DNA of 34,014 nt, taken from positions 1-34,014 of the forward strand of contig JAMDCQ010000014.1 in NCBI GenBank assembly GCA_023488905.1. The letters run 5' to 3'. Under the pieces are notes generated by a model. That model did no database searches, was not told where the DNA came from, and saw only the letters and a list, made by a program, of their open reading frames with translations. The position numbers were made by a program, and so were the translations under genes. Shown here one piece after another: positions 20,543 to 29,857 of this stretch (its first letter is position 1; every line of letters begins with the position of its first letter). The stretch is from Candidatus Bathyarchaeota archaeon. Its GTDB lineage: Archaea; Thermoproteota; Bathyarchaeia; Bathyarchaeales; Bathycorpusculaceae.

Positions 20543-22051
20543 TTACATGCCCAGTTTTAGTCTTCGGTAAGTCGTGTAATCCACGTACTCAACGAATGGG
20601 TTTTCGGCTAGGAATTTGACGTTGATTTTTTGGCGTTGGCGTTTGTCGAGCAGTTGGCTTGTGGTGCGGAGCATGTATGCGTCGCTGCCTGCGCCTGAAC
20701 CGTAACTGGTAACCAATATACGCTCGTCAGGTTTAGCGACATCCAAAACAGCCGCTAAGCCGACCAGTGAAGCGCCAGAGTAGGTGTTGCCGAATTTAGG
20801 CATCTGTATAGAGGGCATAAACTGTTCCTCTTTGAAGCCTAACTCCTTTGCAACTCTGATTGGGAATGAGGGATTGGGTTGGTGAGGCACAAAGTAGTTT
20901 ATGTCGGATGCTTTGAAGTTGCATCTTTCCATAAGTTTTGACGCTGCGCTTTTGACGTGTTTGTGGTATGCTGGGTCGCCTGTGAATCTGCCGCCGTGCA
21001 TGGGGTATGGTTCGCCGTCTCTGCGCCAGAAGTCGGGGGTGTCTGAGGTGCAGCTGTACCAGCCTTCCACTTCAGCGATTACGTCGCGTTTGCCGAAGAT
21101 GAATGCTGCGCCGCCGTAGCCGACGAATTGGTCTAATTCACCGCCGGGGCAACCGCGAGGTGCAGCTTGTGAGTTGTCTGCGCCGATAACCATGGCGTAG
21201 TTGATGCCTGACTTGGGGTAGCTGACTAAGGCGCAGGCGTCTTTGAACATGCTTGAGGCTGCTTTGCAGGCGAATTCAGTGTCGACTGCATCTACGCCCT
21301 GTACGTCGCCGTCTTCTGTGCCCAGTTTGAGAACCTGCGCGACTTTAGCTGCAATGGGTTTAACTGCATAGGGGTTGGATTCGGAGCCTGCGTAGACTTT
21401 GCCGATCCATGTGCTGTCTAAGCCTGAATGGATAAGCGCCAGTTTCCCCGCTTCCACCGCAGCCGTCACGGAATCTTCATCCATGAAGGGCACCGCACGT
21501 TCATAGCCTTGTTCTTTTATGCGGAAACGAGAAGAATAAGCCCCGTAACCAACGATGCCCGGTAGCTCATAGTCCTTGGTGGGCTGAACTACCTTGTACT
21601 CTTGGTGTGGGTAGTATTCGTCAGCTAAGGTGAAAGCTAAAGAAATCGTTGGTATAACGTCGCTTTTTCCTACTGAGTAGCGTCTGCGGAATCGGGGGAT
21701 AACTTCTCGTCCTTCCAAGCTTGCAAGGCCGATGTTTTTGCCGTCGCAGACTAACTGGTCGGTTAAGCGGGCGGGTACGCGGATTTTGCCGCCGTGGAAA
21801 GAGACGATGCCGTAAACGAAGGCGGATAGTTTTGTGAATTTGTTGGTGGGTTCGTTGATGTAGGTGCACAGTTCGAGTGTGCCTTTGTCGTAGAAGAGGT
21901 CGATTGAATCCATTTTGCCGTAGCTTTTTCTACCGCAGACGCTGCAGTAGTCGCGGACTTCAAAGTACTCTTTTCCGCAGCATTGGCACTTGCAGGCTTT
22001 TAGTCGGTCGCCTAAATAGCTAACGCGTCTCTCTATCGGTTCACTGCTCAT
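20543..22051 (-). CDS. DUF35-HMG-CoA synthase fusion
   Basis: This is a 502-aa protein. Residues 1 to about 150 are a DUF35 module: a zinc ribbon with C22, C25, C36 and C39, then an OB fold (GTLELCTYINEPTNKF, YGIVSFHGGKIRVPARL). Residues about 163-502 are archaeal HMG-CoA synthase, beginning LPGIVGYGAYSSRFRIK. The catalytic Glu192 (MDEDS), Cys262 (EFACKAASS) and His390 (FVPHQPN) are present, as are TDTPDFWRR and GNTYSGASLVGL. It would condense acetoacetyl-CoA and acetyl-CoA for the mevalonate pathway. A helix near residue 180 is shortened relative to typical archaeal enzymes. It overlaps the thiolase-fold gene by ATGA. DUF35 is usually a separate third subunit. Confidence 0.85.
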   Translation of the reverse strand: MSSEPIERRVSYLGDRLKACKCQCCGKEYFEVRDYCSVCGRKSYGKMDSIDLFYDKGTLELCTYINEPTNKFTKLSAFVYGIVSFHGGKIRVPARLTDQLVCDGKNIGLASLEGREVIPRFRRRYSVGKSDVIPTISLAFTLADEYYPHQEYKVVQPTKDYELPGIVGYGAYSSRFRIKEQGYERAVPFMDEDSVTAAVEAGKLALIHSGLDSTWIGKVYAGSESNPYAVKPIAAKVAQVLKLGTEDGDVQGVDAVDTEFACKAASSMFKDACALVSYPKSGINYAMVIGADNSQAAPRGCPGGELDQFVGYGGAAFIFGKRDVIAEVEGWYSCTSDTPDFWRRDGEPYPMHGGRFTGDPAYHKHVKSAASKLMERCNFKASDINYFVPHQPNPSFPIRVAKELGFKEEQFMPSIQMPKFGNTYSGASLVGLAAVLDVAKPDERILVTSYGSGAGSDAYMLRTTSQLLDKRQRQKINVKFLAENPFVEYVDYTTYRRLKLGM

Positions 22052-23250
22052 TGAGTCTTCTCCCCCAAAATGGTTACGTAAGCTTTAGTTCCAAACCCTT
22101 CAAATTCAACTGCGCCGCCATGCCTAAGCCCGTTGGGCAGATTAATTTGGCGTTCAGCTGCTTCCCCTCGGAGTTGACGGTAAACCTCGTAAATCTGTGC
22201 GCCGCCCGTTGCACCTAAGGGGTTGCCGTCGGCTTTTAAGCCGCCGTCGGTGTTGACGTGGACTTGTTTGCCGCCTAATTCATAGCTGAGTTGCCCGTTC
22301 TGGGAGCTCTCGTAGATGTTTTTCCAAGCTGTTCCGGGTGGACAGAAGCCGAGGTCTTCAAGCGACACCATCTCCATCATGGTAGATTGATCGTTGAGCT
22401 CCATCAACTGCAAATCGGAAGCGGCTACTTTGGCGGTTTGTGTCGCCTTTTTCATGGCAAGTTCCGCCGCCAAAAACCTAGACAAGTCTTCTCTAGATGT
22501 GTAGTTGAGATAGTCTGTTGCTGCACCGATTGCCAAAACGAAAACGGGTCGATTAGTCATTTTATTAGCCACAGTTTCGCTTGTTAGAACCAGTGCTGTG
22601 GCGCCGTCTGAGACCGGAGCGAAATCGTAGAGCCCAAGCGGTTTATGTGCAGCTTTGCGGGCGTTTAGGACTTGGTCGAGAGTGATTTTTCGTTGGAACT
22701 GGGCGTACTTGTTTTTGGCGCCGTTTGCGTGGTTTTTAACTGCGACCTGAGCGAGGGCAACTTCGAGTTTTTCTAAGTCCTGCCCTTTTATGCCGTGTTT
22801 TTTGATGTAGGCGCGCATCATGAGTTCGTGGTTGGATTCGGGAGTTCCGCCTGCGTAGTAGCTCCAGGGGTCGTCGAGGAGCATGAGGTCGTCGCGGATT
22901 TTGTCCCAGCGGTCAGTCATCTTCTCTATGCCGCCGACAAGTATGGTGTCGTAGACGCCTGCCTGAATCGCGTGGCAAGCTGTGTTTAGTGCGGCGCTGA
23001 ATGAGCGGGTGACTTCCATGGGTACGTGAAGTTCGGTTAATTCTGATAGGAAGCCTTCTTCGAGTCCTAACTTGTTGGTTATGGGTAAGAAGCAGTCGGA
23101 CATGTAGCAGGCTTGAAGGTCTTTGCGTTCTATGCTACATTCTTTTGAAGCGGCAAGCCAAGCTTCCTCGATGAGTTTTTCGGGTTCTTTGCCGTAGTGC
23201 TCACCGAACTTGGTTCTGCCAACAGCAACAATGGCTGGGCGATTTTGCAT
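22048..23250 (-). CDS. Thiolase-fold protein lacking the usual catalytic residues
   Basis: This 400-aa protein aligns with archaeal acetyl-CoA acetyltransferases: TKFGEHYGKEP, GGIEKMTD, VKNHANGAKNKYAQF, SLEDLGF and GATGGAQIYEVYRQLRGEA. The nucleophile block (normally ACASG) reads TRSFSAALN at 81-89, with no Cys at the site. HD-x-F is ND-x-S (N286), and GHPxGATG is GNPLGATG (N343). Ordinary thiolysis or Claisen condensation is therefore unlikely. It is co-translated with the DUF35-HMG-CoA synthase fusion, so it may be a scaffold or a Cys-independent aldolase-like subunit, as known for Ltp2-DUF35. A GGGGAGA SD precedes the ATG. Confidence 0.8.
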   Translation of the reverse strand: MQNRPAIVAVGRTKFGEHYGKEPEKLIEEAWLAASKECSIERKDLQACYMSDCFLPITNKLGLEEGFLSELTELHVPMEVTRSFSAALNTACHAIQAGVYDTILVGGIEKMTDRWDKIRDDLMLLDDPWSYYAGGTPESNHELMMRAYIKKHGIKGQDLEKLEVALAQVAVKNHANGAKNKYAQFQRKITLDQVLNARKAAHKPLGLYDFAPVSDGATALVLTSETVANKMTNRPVFVLAIGAATDYLNYTSREDLSRFLAAELAMKKATQTAKVAASDLQLMELNDQSTMMEMVSLEDLGFCPPGTAWKNIYESSQNGQLSYELGGKQVHVNTDGGLKADGNPLGATGGAQIYEVYRQLRGEAAERQINLPNGLRHGGAVEFEGFGTKAYVTILGEKTQ

Positions 23251-23382
23251 ATGATGGTCTCCCCTGTTTGGTTTAGCATTAAAGGTTTTCGCGGAACCCT
23301 ATTAAGGGTTTGCCAAATTAGGAGCAAAAAACCCTAGCTGTTAATATAGATAAAAAGCAGCATCCCTCGATAAGAGAGATTA

Positions 23383-23541
23383 ATGGGGGAAAAGGGGATG
23401 TTTAGTAGTGTTCAGAAATGGTTTGATGGGTTCTTCTACAAGTGTGAATACATAAAAGAATGCAGCAAAATTACGCCTCAATGCACAGAGGGCGGAAACA
23501 GCTACTGCGGCGAATACAAAAAGAAAATCCGTCAAAGCTAA
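23383..23541 (+). CDS. Small four-Cys protein (52 aa)
   Basis: The frame reads MGEKGMFSSVQKWFDGFFYK and then CEYIKECSKITPQC and YCGEYKKKIRQS. The spacing C-x5-C-x6-C-x7-C suggests a metal-binding or disulfide-rich fold. A second in-frame ATG at 23398 has a GGGGGA SD and would give 47 aa. The gene ends 4 bases inside the convergent nicotinate phosphoribosyltransferase gene. Similar short C-rich archaeal proteins exist, but I do not recognise a family. Confidence 0.5.
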   Translation: MGEKGMFSSVQKWFDGFFYKCEYIKECSKITPQCTEGGNSYCGEYKKKIRQS

Positions 23542-24896
23542 GTTGAATGGTTGATTTCGTTCTGAGTTATCAGCCTCTTAAGCGTTTCAGTTAGTTGTTG
23601 GAGTTTTTCGCTTAACTCCACTGGATACACAGGAGCATTAGCCAGCACTTTATACTGACTGGGCAGTTTAGAAAGGTTCTCTGCCGCGGTCTGTCGGATT
23701 TTTTTTAGGGAGGGAGACTTGTAGGTTAACTCGCCTTTTTCCATGACTTTTAGAAGTAACGGTTCCCCCACAGGCGGCTCATCAGCGAGCGCAATCACAT
23801 CTTTTCGGAAGGAACCATCCCCGTTTCGGAGGCGGTAAACCTGTTTTCTTCCCGGCAAGGTGTTTTTGTCTTTACTGAGTTTCATGATAGGTGAAAATTC
23901 TCCTCTGGCGGTTTGGGTTTCGCAGAGCTTGTAGATGCCGTCGAGGTAGGGTCGGTCGGCGCTGGTTCCCATCTTTGTGCCCACGCCAAACGCGTCAATC
24001 GGTGCATCTGCGGCGAGCAACTCGGCGATTCTGTATTCGTCTAAGTCGCCGCTGGCAAAGATTTTAGCGTAATGCAAGTTTTGGGCGTCGAGGATTGATC
24101 TGACTTTCTTGCTGGTCTGAGCCAAATCCCCGCTGTCCAACCTGACCCCGCCGAGGCGGACGCCTTTTGCTTCCAACTCCTTAGCAACTACGACAGCTTT
24201 TTGGGCGCCTGCTATGTCGTCGTAGGTGTCGATGAGCAGGGTGGATTTTTGGGGGAAGGTTTTGGCGAAGGCTCGGAAGGCGTCGATTTCTTTGGGGTAG
24301 GACATGATGAAGCTGTGTGCCATGGTGCCGAAGACTGGGATGTCGTAGATTAAGCCTGCTAGGACGTTGCTTGTGCCTTGGCAGCCTGCGATGTAGCTGG
24401 AGCGCGCAACTTTTACGCCCGCGTCTATGCCAGGTTCCCTTCGCAAACCGAACTCTATGACTGCTTTGCCTTTGGCGGCTTGGACTACGCGGCTGGCTTT
24501 GGAGGCAATCATAGTCTGCAAGTTAATGCTGTTTAGCAGGAAGGTTTCGACTAGCTGCGCCTCGATGATGGGGGCGGTTACACGGATAAGCGGCTCATTT
24601 GGAAACACGATTGTTCCCTCTGGCACCGCCCATACTTCGCCTGTGAACCTAAAGTTTTTCAGATAAGCGAGGAAGTCTTCTTTGAAGCCCTGTTTTCTGA
24701 GGTAAGCCAGATGCTCCTCAGTGAATCTGATGTTTTGGAGGTAGCCGAGGGCTTCTTCTAGGCCTGCGAAGAGGAAGTAGCTACGGGTCTCAGGCAGGCG
24801 GCGGATGAAGAGGTCAAAGGTGGCGACCTCGAAGTTTTGGTTGTCGTAGTAGGCGGCGCACATGGTGAGTTCGTAGTAGTCGGTGAAGAGGCTCAT
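23538..24896 (-). CDS. pncB: Nicotinate phosphoribosyltransferase
   Basis: The protein is 452 aa from the ATG at 24896, which has a GAGGA SD; the open frame extends 12 codons further to 24932. It begins MSLFTDYYELTM, the family N-terminal motif, and has VIEFGLRREPGIDAG, GTMAHSFIMSYPKE (containing the His that is phosphorylated) and RLDSGDLAQTSKKVR, with GTKMGTSADRPYLDG near the C-terminus. It converts nicotinate and PRPP to nicotinate mononucleotide, using ATP, for NAD salvage. Length fits the shorter archaeal/bacterial class. It is transcribed alone. Confidence 0.9.
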   Translation of the reverse strand: MSLFTDYYELTMCAAYYDNQNFEVATFDLFIRRLPETRSYFLFAGLEEALGYLQNIRFTEEHLAYLRKQGFKEDFLAYLKNFRFTGEVWAVPEGTIVFPNEPLIRVTAPIIEAQLVETFLLNSINLQTMIASKASRVVQAAKGKAVIEFGLRREPGIDAGVKVARSSYIAGCQGTSNVLAGLIYDIPVFGTMAHSFIMSYPKEIDAFRAFAKTFPQKSTLLIDTYDDIAGAQKAVVVAKELEAKGVRLGGVRLDSGDLAQTSKKVRSILDAQNLHYAKIFASGDLDEYRIAELLAADAPIDAFGVGTKMGTSADRPYLDGIYKLCETQTARGEFSPIMKLSKDKNTLPGRKQVYRLRNGDGSFRKDVIALADEPPVGEPLLLKVMEKGELTYKSPSLKKIRQTAAENLSKLPSQYKVLANAPVYPVELSEKLQQLTETLKRLITQNEINHST

Positions 24897-25052
24897 GTTT
24901 TCCTCTTTTAGGTAGCCCAGAAAAGGTTTCATGGAGTATTAGAGGAAACGTTCACGATTTAATTCTTTCTAGCACCCTAAAAGGTAGATTGGTAAGTCGA
25001 GAGCTTCTACAAAATTTTATAGCCACACAGACACTAATTAACTGCGATAAAT

Positions 25053-26444
25053 GTGCTGACTGGATTCAAAACTGCCCTAAACAACCACACACCAATCATA
25101 GCTCTCCTAGTTGGGGTAGCCTTGGTTTCCCTTTCAATCGGTCCCTTCGAAAACCCCGATACCGCATGGGAACATAAAGCGGCTTTAGGCGTAACTATGT
25201 GGGGCATGCCCTTTGTTGAAGTCCAAGGAAGCTTAATCAATCAACCACCGTTGGGTTTCTACTTAGAAGGTCTCTTCTTCAAAATCTTCGGCACCTCAAT
25301 AACTACTGGTGTATTCCTAATGACCCTGTTTGGACTCGGATGCACACTTCTAATATATCAAATCGGCAAAACCCTATATGGCAAACAAACAGGACTGGTT
25401 GCTTCAGCGCTGTTTGCATTAACTCCTTGGCAATTGGTCTTATCGAACAGTTTTCTTATAGACACGCAATGCCTCTTCTTTAGCTTATTTTCTCTCTATA
25501 CGGGCATCTTGGCTTTCCGGGAGGGCAGCAGCAAACTCGTGGTTGCATCCGGAGGGTTGTTTGCCTTGGCGTTCTACACAAAATTGTTTGCTGTTTTCAC
25601 TTTGATTCCACTGGCGCTTTTCTATTTGTATTATCAACGGAAAAAAATCGGGGGTTTATTCGTCAAGCTGACTTTTTTCTTTTTGCCACTGGTGCTTGCT
25701 ACATTGGTTTGGTACACTGTTAACTTCTACATGATGCCAAATCATCTGCCGAAGGGGTTGGGTTACATGTTTGACCACTCAGACTTCAGTGATTTCAACG
25801 CTCCAGGGGTGGTTCCCACTTGCTCGTTCGTGGGAACTTTCCTGTTAAACTATGGGTTAGGGTATCTATTTGCAGTAGCGGTAGTCGCTTCCTTAATTGT
25901 GGGTTTAGCTTTCAGAAAACAAATCCAAAGACAAGCCCTTATGTTTGACGCGATTTTCTTGGTGCCAATCATTTCAATCGTAGCTTTGACTATGTATCTG
26001 GGAGTCGTACTCAACTTAAAAGTACCCTACACCAGCTCTGTAAAGTACCTATATCAGGCACTTCCCTTCTTCAGCTTGATTGCGGCGTCATTAGCCATAA
26101 AATGCGCTTCGATAGTTAAATTTTGGCAGAATCCTTCAAAAAATAAGATGGGACTATATATCGGCATATCGGCTGCCGGAATTTTGCTACTGATTTTAGC
26201 TATTATTCAAAACATGTATTCAGCTAACCAGTTATCGATGACTTCATTCATTATTTTTCAGGTTGAGTTAGGTAAACTACTGGGTTACTCCTTTGATAAT
26301 TTTAATGCGACAAATCAGAATTCTCCCCTGATTTATCTACAGTATTTGGGTTTTGGGCTTGTTTTTTTTGGACTTATCTACTCAGTCAGAAGACATATAA
26401 TTAATGGCTACCACGGTGTCACAGACAGGTTTAGCGTTCAATAG
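25053..26444 (+). CDS. GT-C family membrane glycosyltransferase (ArnT/PMT-like)
   Basis: This 463-aa protein has about ten to twelve hydrophobic helices. Just after the first helix the luminal loop has ENPDTAWEH (D36, E40), a D-x3-E version of the GT-C catalytic motif, followed by NQPPLGFYLEGLFFKIFG, the block typical of ArnT/PMT proteins (usually HPP). It would transfer a sugar from a dolichyl-phosphate or similar lipid donor on the outer face of the membrane. The GTG start is nearly leaderless, as TTTTATAG lies 30-40 bases upstream. The 3' end overlaps convergent Rad50 by 14 bases. Acceptor is unknown. Confidence 0.8.
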   Translation: MLTGFKTALNNHTPIIALLVGVALVSLSIGPFENPDTAWEHKAALGVTMWGMPFVEVQGSLINQPPLGFYLEGLFFKIFGTSITTGVFLMTLFGLGCTLLIYQIGKTLYGKQTGLVASALFALTPWQLVLSNSFLIDTQCLFFSLFSLYTGILAFREGSSKLVVASGGLFALAFYTKLFAVFTLIPLALFYLYYQRKKIGGLFVKLTFFFLPLVLATLVWYTVNFYMMPNHLPKGLGYMFDHSDFSDFNAPGVVPTCSFVGTFLLNYGLGYLFAVAVVASLIVGLAFRKQIQRQALMFDAIFLVPIISIVALTMYLGVVLNLKVPYTSSVKYLYQALPFFSLIAASLAIKCASIVKFWQNPSKNKMGLYIGISAAGILLLILAIIQNMYSANQLSMTSFIIFQVELGKLLGYSFDNFNATNQNSPLIYLQYLGFGLVFFGLIYSVRRHIINGYHGVTDRFSVQ

Positions 26445-28524
26445 ATATTTTGCTAACACCAGCTTCCTTCTCCAAAATAATTACGTGATCACCCTTCGCG
26501 GCGAAGGCTTCACTATGTGTAACTGCAATTATTTGCTCTATCGCCTTGAAACGGCTTATGGCTTCGGCTAATCGCTCTATGCTGCCGTCTTCGCTACCCA
26601 AGTTCTCGGTGGGTTCATCAAGCATCAACATACTCAACCCGTGACCCGTCCGCGACTGCATAATCAACTGCCCTAACCCCAAGCGGTAAGCAAACGCCAA
26701 CAACGTACGCTCTCCGCCCGAGAGGTTGCTGACTTCGCGGGTTACTCCTGATTCGCTTTTTACGTATGGGCTGTAGGTGTCGTCGATAATGTTTAGCATA
26801 GGGGTTTCGCCGCCGACGAGGCTGTCAAGTATCTGCTGAACGAAATTGCGTAGAACTTTTACGAATTCACTGCGGAGTTTGGGTTGGATGCTTCTGTAGG
26901 CGTCTCTGATGGCGCTGAGGAGTTCAATGGTTCGGCGGATTTTTTCCATCCGCTCAAGCTTTTCTTGGGCAAGGTTAATGCGGTCTTTGGTGTCGTCTAA
27001 TCGGCGGGCTAAGTCGGTTTTGCGGTTCTCTTTTGTGCGCAGGTCGGATTCGACGGCGTAGTATTGCTTGAGGGCGTGGTCTTTTCTGTCTTTAGCCGCC
27101 TGCAACTCGGAGAGGTCGAATTTGGCGATTTCAGCCACACATGCATCGAGCTCAGTTTGCTGAGCCACCTCGAGGCGTTGCTGCGCTTCAAGTTCGGCGG
27201 CAAGATTTTTCAAGTTGCCCTCTTCCTCGGCGATACGCGCCTTCAAATCAGAACCGCGGGTTAAGCAAGTTTGCAAGTCACTGTATGCCTGAGAGGCAAC
27301 GGTCTTGGTTTTCTGCAGGGTCGCAACTTCAAGCCGCAGGTGATTGATGGCTTTTTCGCGCTCGGCATTCTCCTGCTTTATGTTATCCAGCAAACCCGTT
27401 TTGTAGTTGCCCGTTAAGGGTTGACTGCAAACGGGACATTTGCTATCTTGGGAGGCTTCAGATAGTGCTGTGGCTCTTTTTTGGTCCTGTTGCAGGCTTC
27501 GTGAGGTGGCTTCTTGCTCGGCGCGGAGTTGAGAGATTCTGTCATCAAATCCTGCGAGGCATGCGCTTAGCTGCTCATAAGGCTGATTGGTTGGTAATCC
27601 TGCCTGCTCCAGTTTGCCGATGCAAAGCTTCATTTGACTATCCAGCGAGTTCTGGCGCTGCATTAGGTTGTCGATTATGGTTTTTTTGCCTTCAAAGCGC
27701 TCAGTCAGTGACACCAGCGTTCTGGTCATGTTTGCGATGTTGGCGTTTAAGCGGGCTTCTTTACGTTTGAGTTCTTCGACTGCGAGTTTCTTCTCTTCGG
27801 AGCGTTTGAGGCGTAAATCGGCTTCTTCCAGCGCACGTTTGGCAACCTCTAGTCTCTGAACTGAATCCTCCAGAGCCATCTCCAGCAACGTAAACTCCTC
27901 GCTGGCACGATTGTATTCCGCGTTTAGCTTCTCCAAACCGCTGACATCGGGGTCTTTCTCGTAGACGCGCTTCTCGGTTTCGTAGTCACGTTGATACTGA
28001 GCTATGTTGCTCCATGCGGTCTCGTAGTCAGATAAACCGAAAAGCTCGTCCAGCCGCCTCTGCCGGTCCCGTGGAGCCGCATCCAGCAGTTCTTTGAGGT
28101 GTTCTTGGCGGAACCAGACGATTTCGCGGTAAAGCTCCTTATCCAGCCCGGTGATGGCTTTGAATTGTTCGGCGATGGCTTCGGTTTTCATGCTGGCAAT
28201 GAGGCGGTCGTCTTCCCAGAGTTTAAGCTGCTCAAAGTCTTGGCTTATGCCCTTGCCCTTGCGCTTCAACCCTCGGGTAAGCTTGTAGGTGTTGCCGTTC
28301 TGCGTGAACTGCACCGTAACCCGACACCAATCCGCATCTTCACGCATCAAATACTCAAAACTACGCCCCACCGAATCCCCAAACAAAGCAAAATCCACCG
28401 CGTACAGCACACTGGATTTGCCGCATCCAACCCCGCCGACGACACAGTTGAAGCCGCGAGTGAAGGGCACGGTGGATTTTGTGTGGCTGCGGATGTTTTC
28501 GAGCTGGACGATGTCGATTTTCAT
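26431..28524 (-). CDS. rad50: DNA double-strand break repair ATPase Rad50
   Basis: This 697-aa protein has a Walker A GGVGCGKSS at about 30-38, a long coiled coil, a zinc hook CPVC at 363-366, a second coiled coil, an LSGGE signature at 601-605, Walker B MLMLDEPT at 632-639 and a switch His at 670 (VTH). All ABC-ATPase elements look intact. It is shorter than many archaeal Rad50 proteins (about 850-880 aa), with both coiled-coil arms reduced. It forms the Mre11-Rad50 complex for break end processing. The ATG overlaps the mre11 stop (ATGA). No HerA-NurA genes are next to it here. Confidence 0.92.
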   Translation of the reverse strand: MKIDIVQLENIRSHTKSTVPFTRGFNCVVGGVGCGKSSVLYAVDFALFGDSVGRSFEYLMREDADWCRVTVQFTQNGNTYKLTRGLKRKGKGISQDFEQLKLWEDDRLIASMKTEAIAEQFKAITGLDKELYREIVWFRQEHLKELLDAAPRDRQRRLDELFGLSDYETAWSNIAQYQRDYETEKRVYEKDPDVSGLEKLNAEYNRASEEFTLLEMALEDSVQRLEVAKRALEEADLRLKRSEEKKLAVEELKRKEARLNANIANMTRTLVSLTERFEGKKTIIDNLMQRQNSLDSQMKLCIGKLEQAGLPTNQPYEQLSACLAGFDDRISQLRAEQEATSRSLQQDQKRATALSEASQDSKCPVCSQPLTGNYKTGLLDNIKQENAEREKAINHLRLEVATLQKTKTVASQAYSDLQTCLTRGSDLKARIAEEEGNLKNLAAELEAQQRLEVAQQTELDACVAEIAKFDLSELQAAKDRKDHALKQYYAVESDLRTKENRKTDLARRLDDTKDRINLAQEKLERMEKIRRTIELLSAIRDAYRSIQPKLRSEFVKVLRNFVQQILDSLVGGETPMLNIIDDTYSPYVKSESGVTREVSNLSGGERTLLAFAYRLGLGQLIMQSRTGHGLSMLMLDEPTENLGSEDGSIERLAEAISRFKAIEQIIAVTHSEAFAAKGDHVIILEKEAGVSKISIER

Positions 28525-29726
28525 TTGGTCAGCTCCTCGATTGTTTGCTTGACTTTTTCGTCCTGTTTGCGGCTTAGCGGCTCAATCAAGCCCAGCGCGG
28601 TGTGGGCGATTTTTTCGGCGTCTTCTTTGTCGTAGCGGTCTGCGAAAATCTGCACGAAGTAGTCGAAGGCTTTGGTTTTTAGGTCTTTGAATTCGCCCTC
28701 GAAAATGGAGCGCACTACTTCGTCGGCGACGGCGGTTTCTTTAAGCTGCACGATGGGGTGGACGAGGAGGGCTTTTTGGGCGGCGCAGCGGATTTTGGGC
28801 ACATCCACCTCAGTGCGGCTGGCTTCCGCGGGCAACGTTCCCTTGAGGACTGGGATTATTATGGCGTCTGTTTCGTCTGCTTCTTTGACCATCTGGGCGG
28901 CTTGCTCGGTGATCTTCGCCGAAGCCATCCCAGTAAAGTCATACTCTAAGATGATGAATCTGCGGGGAGAGGTTAATTCGATTAGTTCAGGTGTGACTTG
29001 GCCTTTTTCGTCTACTTGGACATGGTAGAAGCCTTTGGTGATTTTGGCTTCGTCGTAGCCGACGGTTTCGATGCAGCCGCTGTACACTAAGAGGCCGCTT
29101 TTGAATTTGCCCATGTGGCGGTCGTGGATGTGTCCTGCGGCGTAGTAGCAGAAGCCCTCGGGCAATAAATCGGGAGAGATTTCAGCCTCAATATAGGGCG
29201 GCTTAACCTCAGGCAAATCCACAGCGCCATGGAAAACAAAGATGTTCGCAACCGCATCCTGAGGCGTCGGAGGGTTTTCTTCCATGAATCTGGGAAGAGC
29301 TTCCTGTGTTTTGTGGCGGTTGTGGTAGTTGGGGATGCCATACACGTAGCAGCAGTCGGGTTTAGTCCAGCAGGCGCCTTTGTGCCGTGGCAGGTGGATG
29401 ATTAGGCCTGCGCTGTCAAGTGGGTAGAGGATGGTGCTGGTTATGGTGTTTGGCGCGGAGTCGTGGCTACCGTCTACCGTTAGGACGGGGATGCCTGCGT
29501 CTTTTAGGCGCTTAAAACTGCGAATAGTGTTTTCCAAGGTGTGGTTGCTGGGGCGGGCTTGGTGGAAGAGGTCGCCCGCGATAATCATAAAGTCAGGTTT
29601 TAGCTCGATAGTTTTGTCCACGAGTTCGCTGAACGCGTTGTCGAAGTCTTGCCTACGCACCTCTAACCCATACTGCGCATACCCCAAATGAAGGTCTGAA
29701 GCATGGACAAAGCTAAATGGCTTCAA
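28521..29726 (-). CDS. mre11: DNA double-strand break repair nuclease Mre11
   Basis: This 401-aa calcineurin-like phosphoesterase has the metal motifs D11-L-H13-L-G, GD52LFH, the GxHD block (GSHD, S87-H88), FVFHGAVD and GHIHD. The usual Asn of GNHD is Ser here, at a residue that normally binds the metal bridge. The C-terminal half is the capping and Rad50-binding region. The TTG start follows a GGGAG SD about 10 bases upstream. It processes DNA ends with Rad50, which is encoded directly downstream. Confidence 0.9.
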   Translation of the reverse strand: MKPFSFVHASDLHLGYAQYGLEVRRQDFDNAFSELVDKTIELKPDFMIIAGDLFHQARPSNHTLENTIRSFKRLKDAGIPVLTVDGSHDSAPNTITSTILYPLDSAGLIIHLPRHKGACWTKPDCCYVYGIPNYHNRHKTQEALPRFMEENPPTPQDAVANIFVFHGAVDLPEVKPPYIEAEISPDLLPEGFCYYAAGHIHDRHMGKFKSGLLVYSGCIETVGYDEAKITKGFYHVQVDEKGQVTPELIELTSPRRFIILEYDFTGMASAKITEQAAQMVKEADETDAIIIPVLKGTLPAEASRTEVDVPKIRCAAQKALLVHPIVQLKETAVADEVVRSIFEGEFKDLKTKAFDYFVQIFADRYDKEDAEKIAHTALGLIEPLSRKQDEKVKQTIEELTK

Positions 29727-29857
29727 GCAGGCAAAGACTCCCTTATCCCTTTCGGTTGTTGTTATGGTGTGCTACTTTAAAGCATTTATGATACTGTTCT
29801 TCCTCAATTTTGCACAACTTTTTGGCGTAAAAATATAAGATACCAACTGCATTAACA

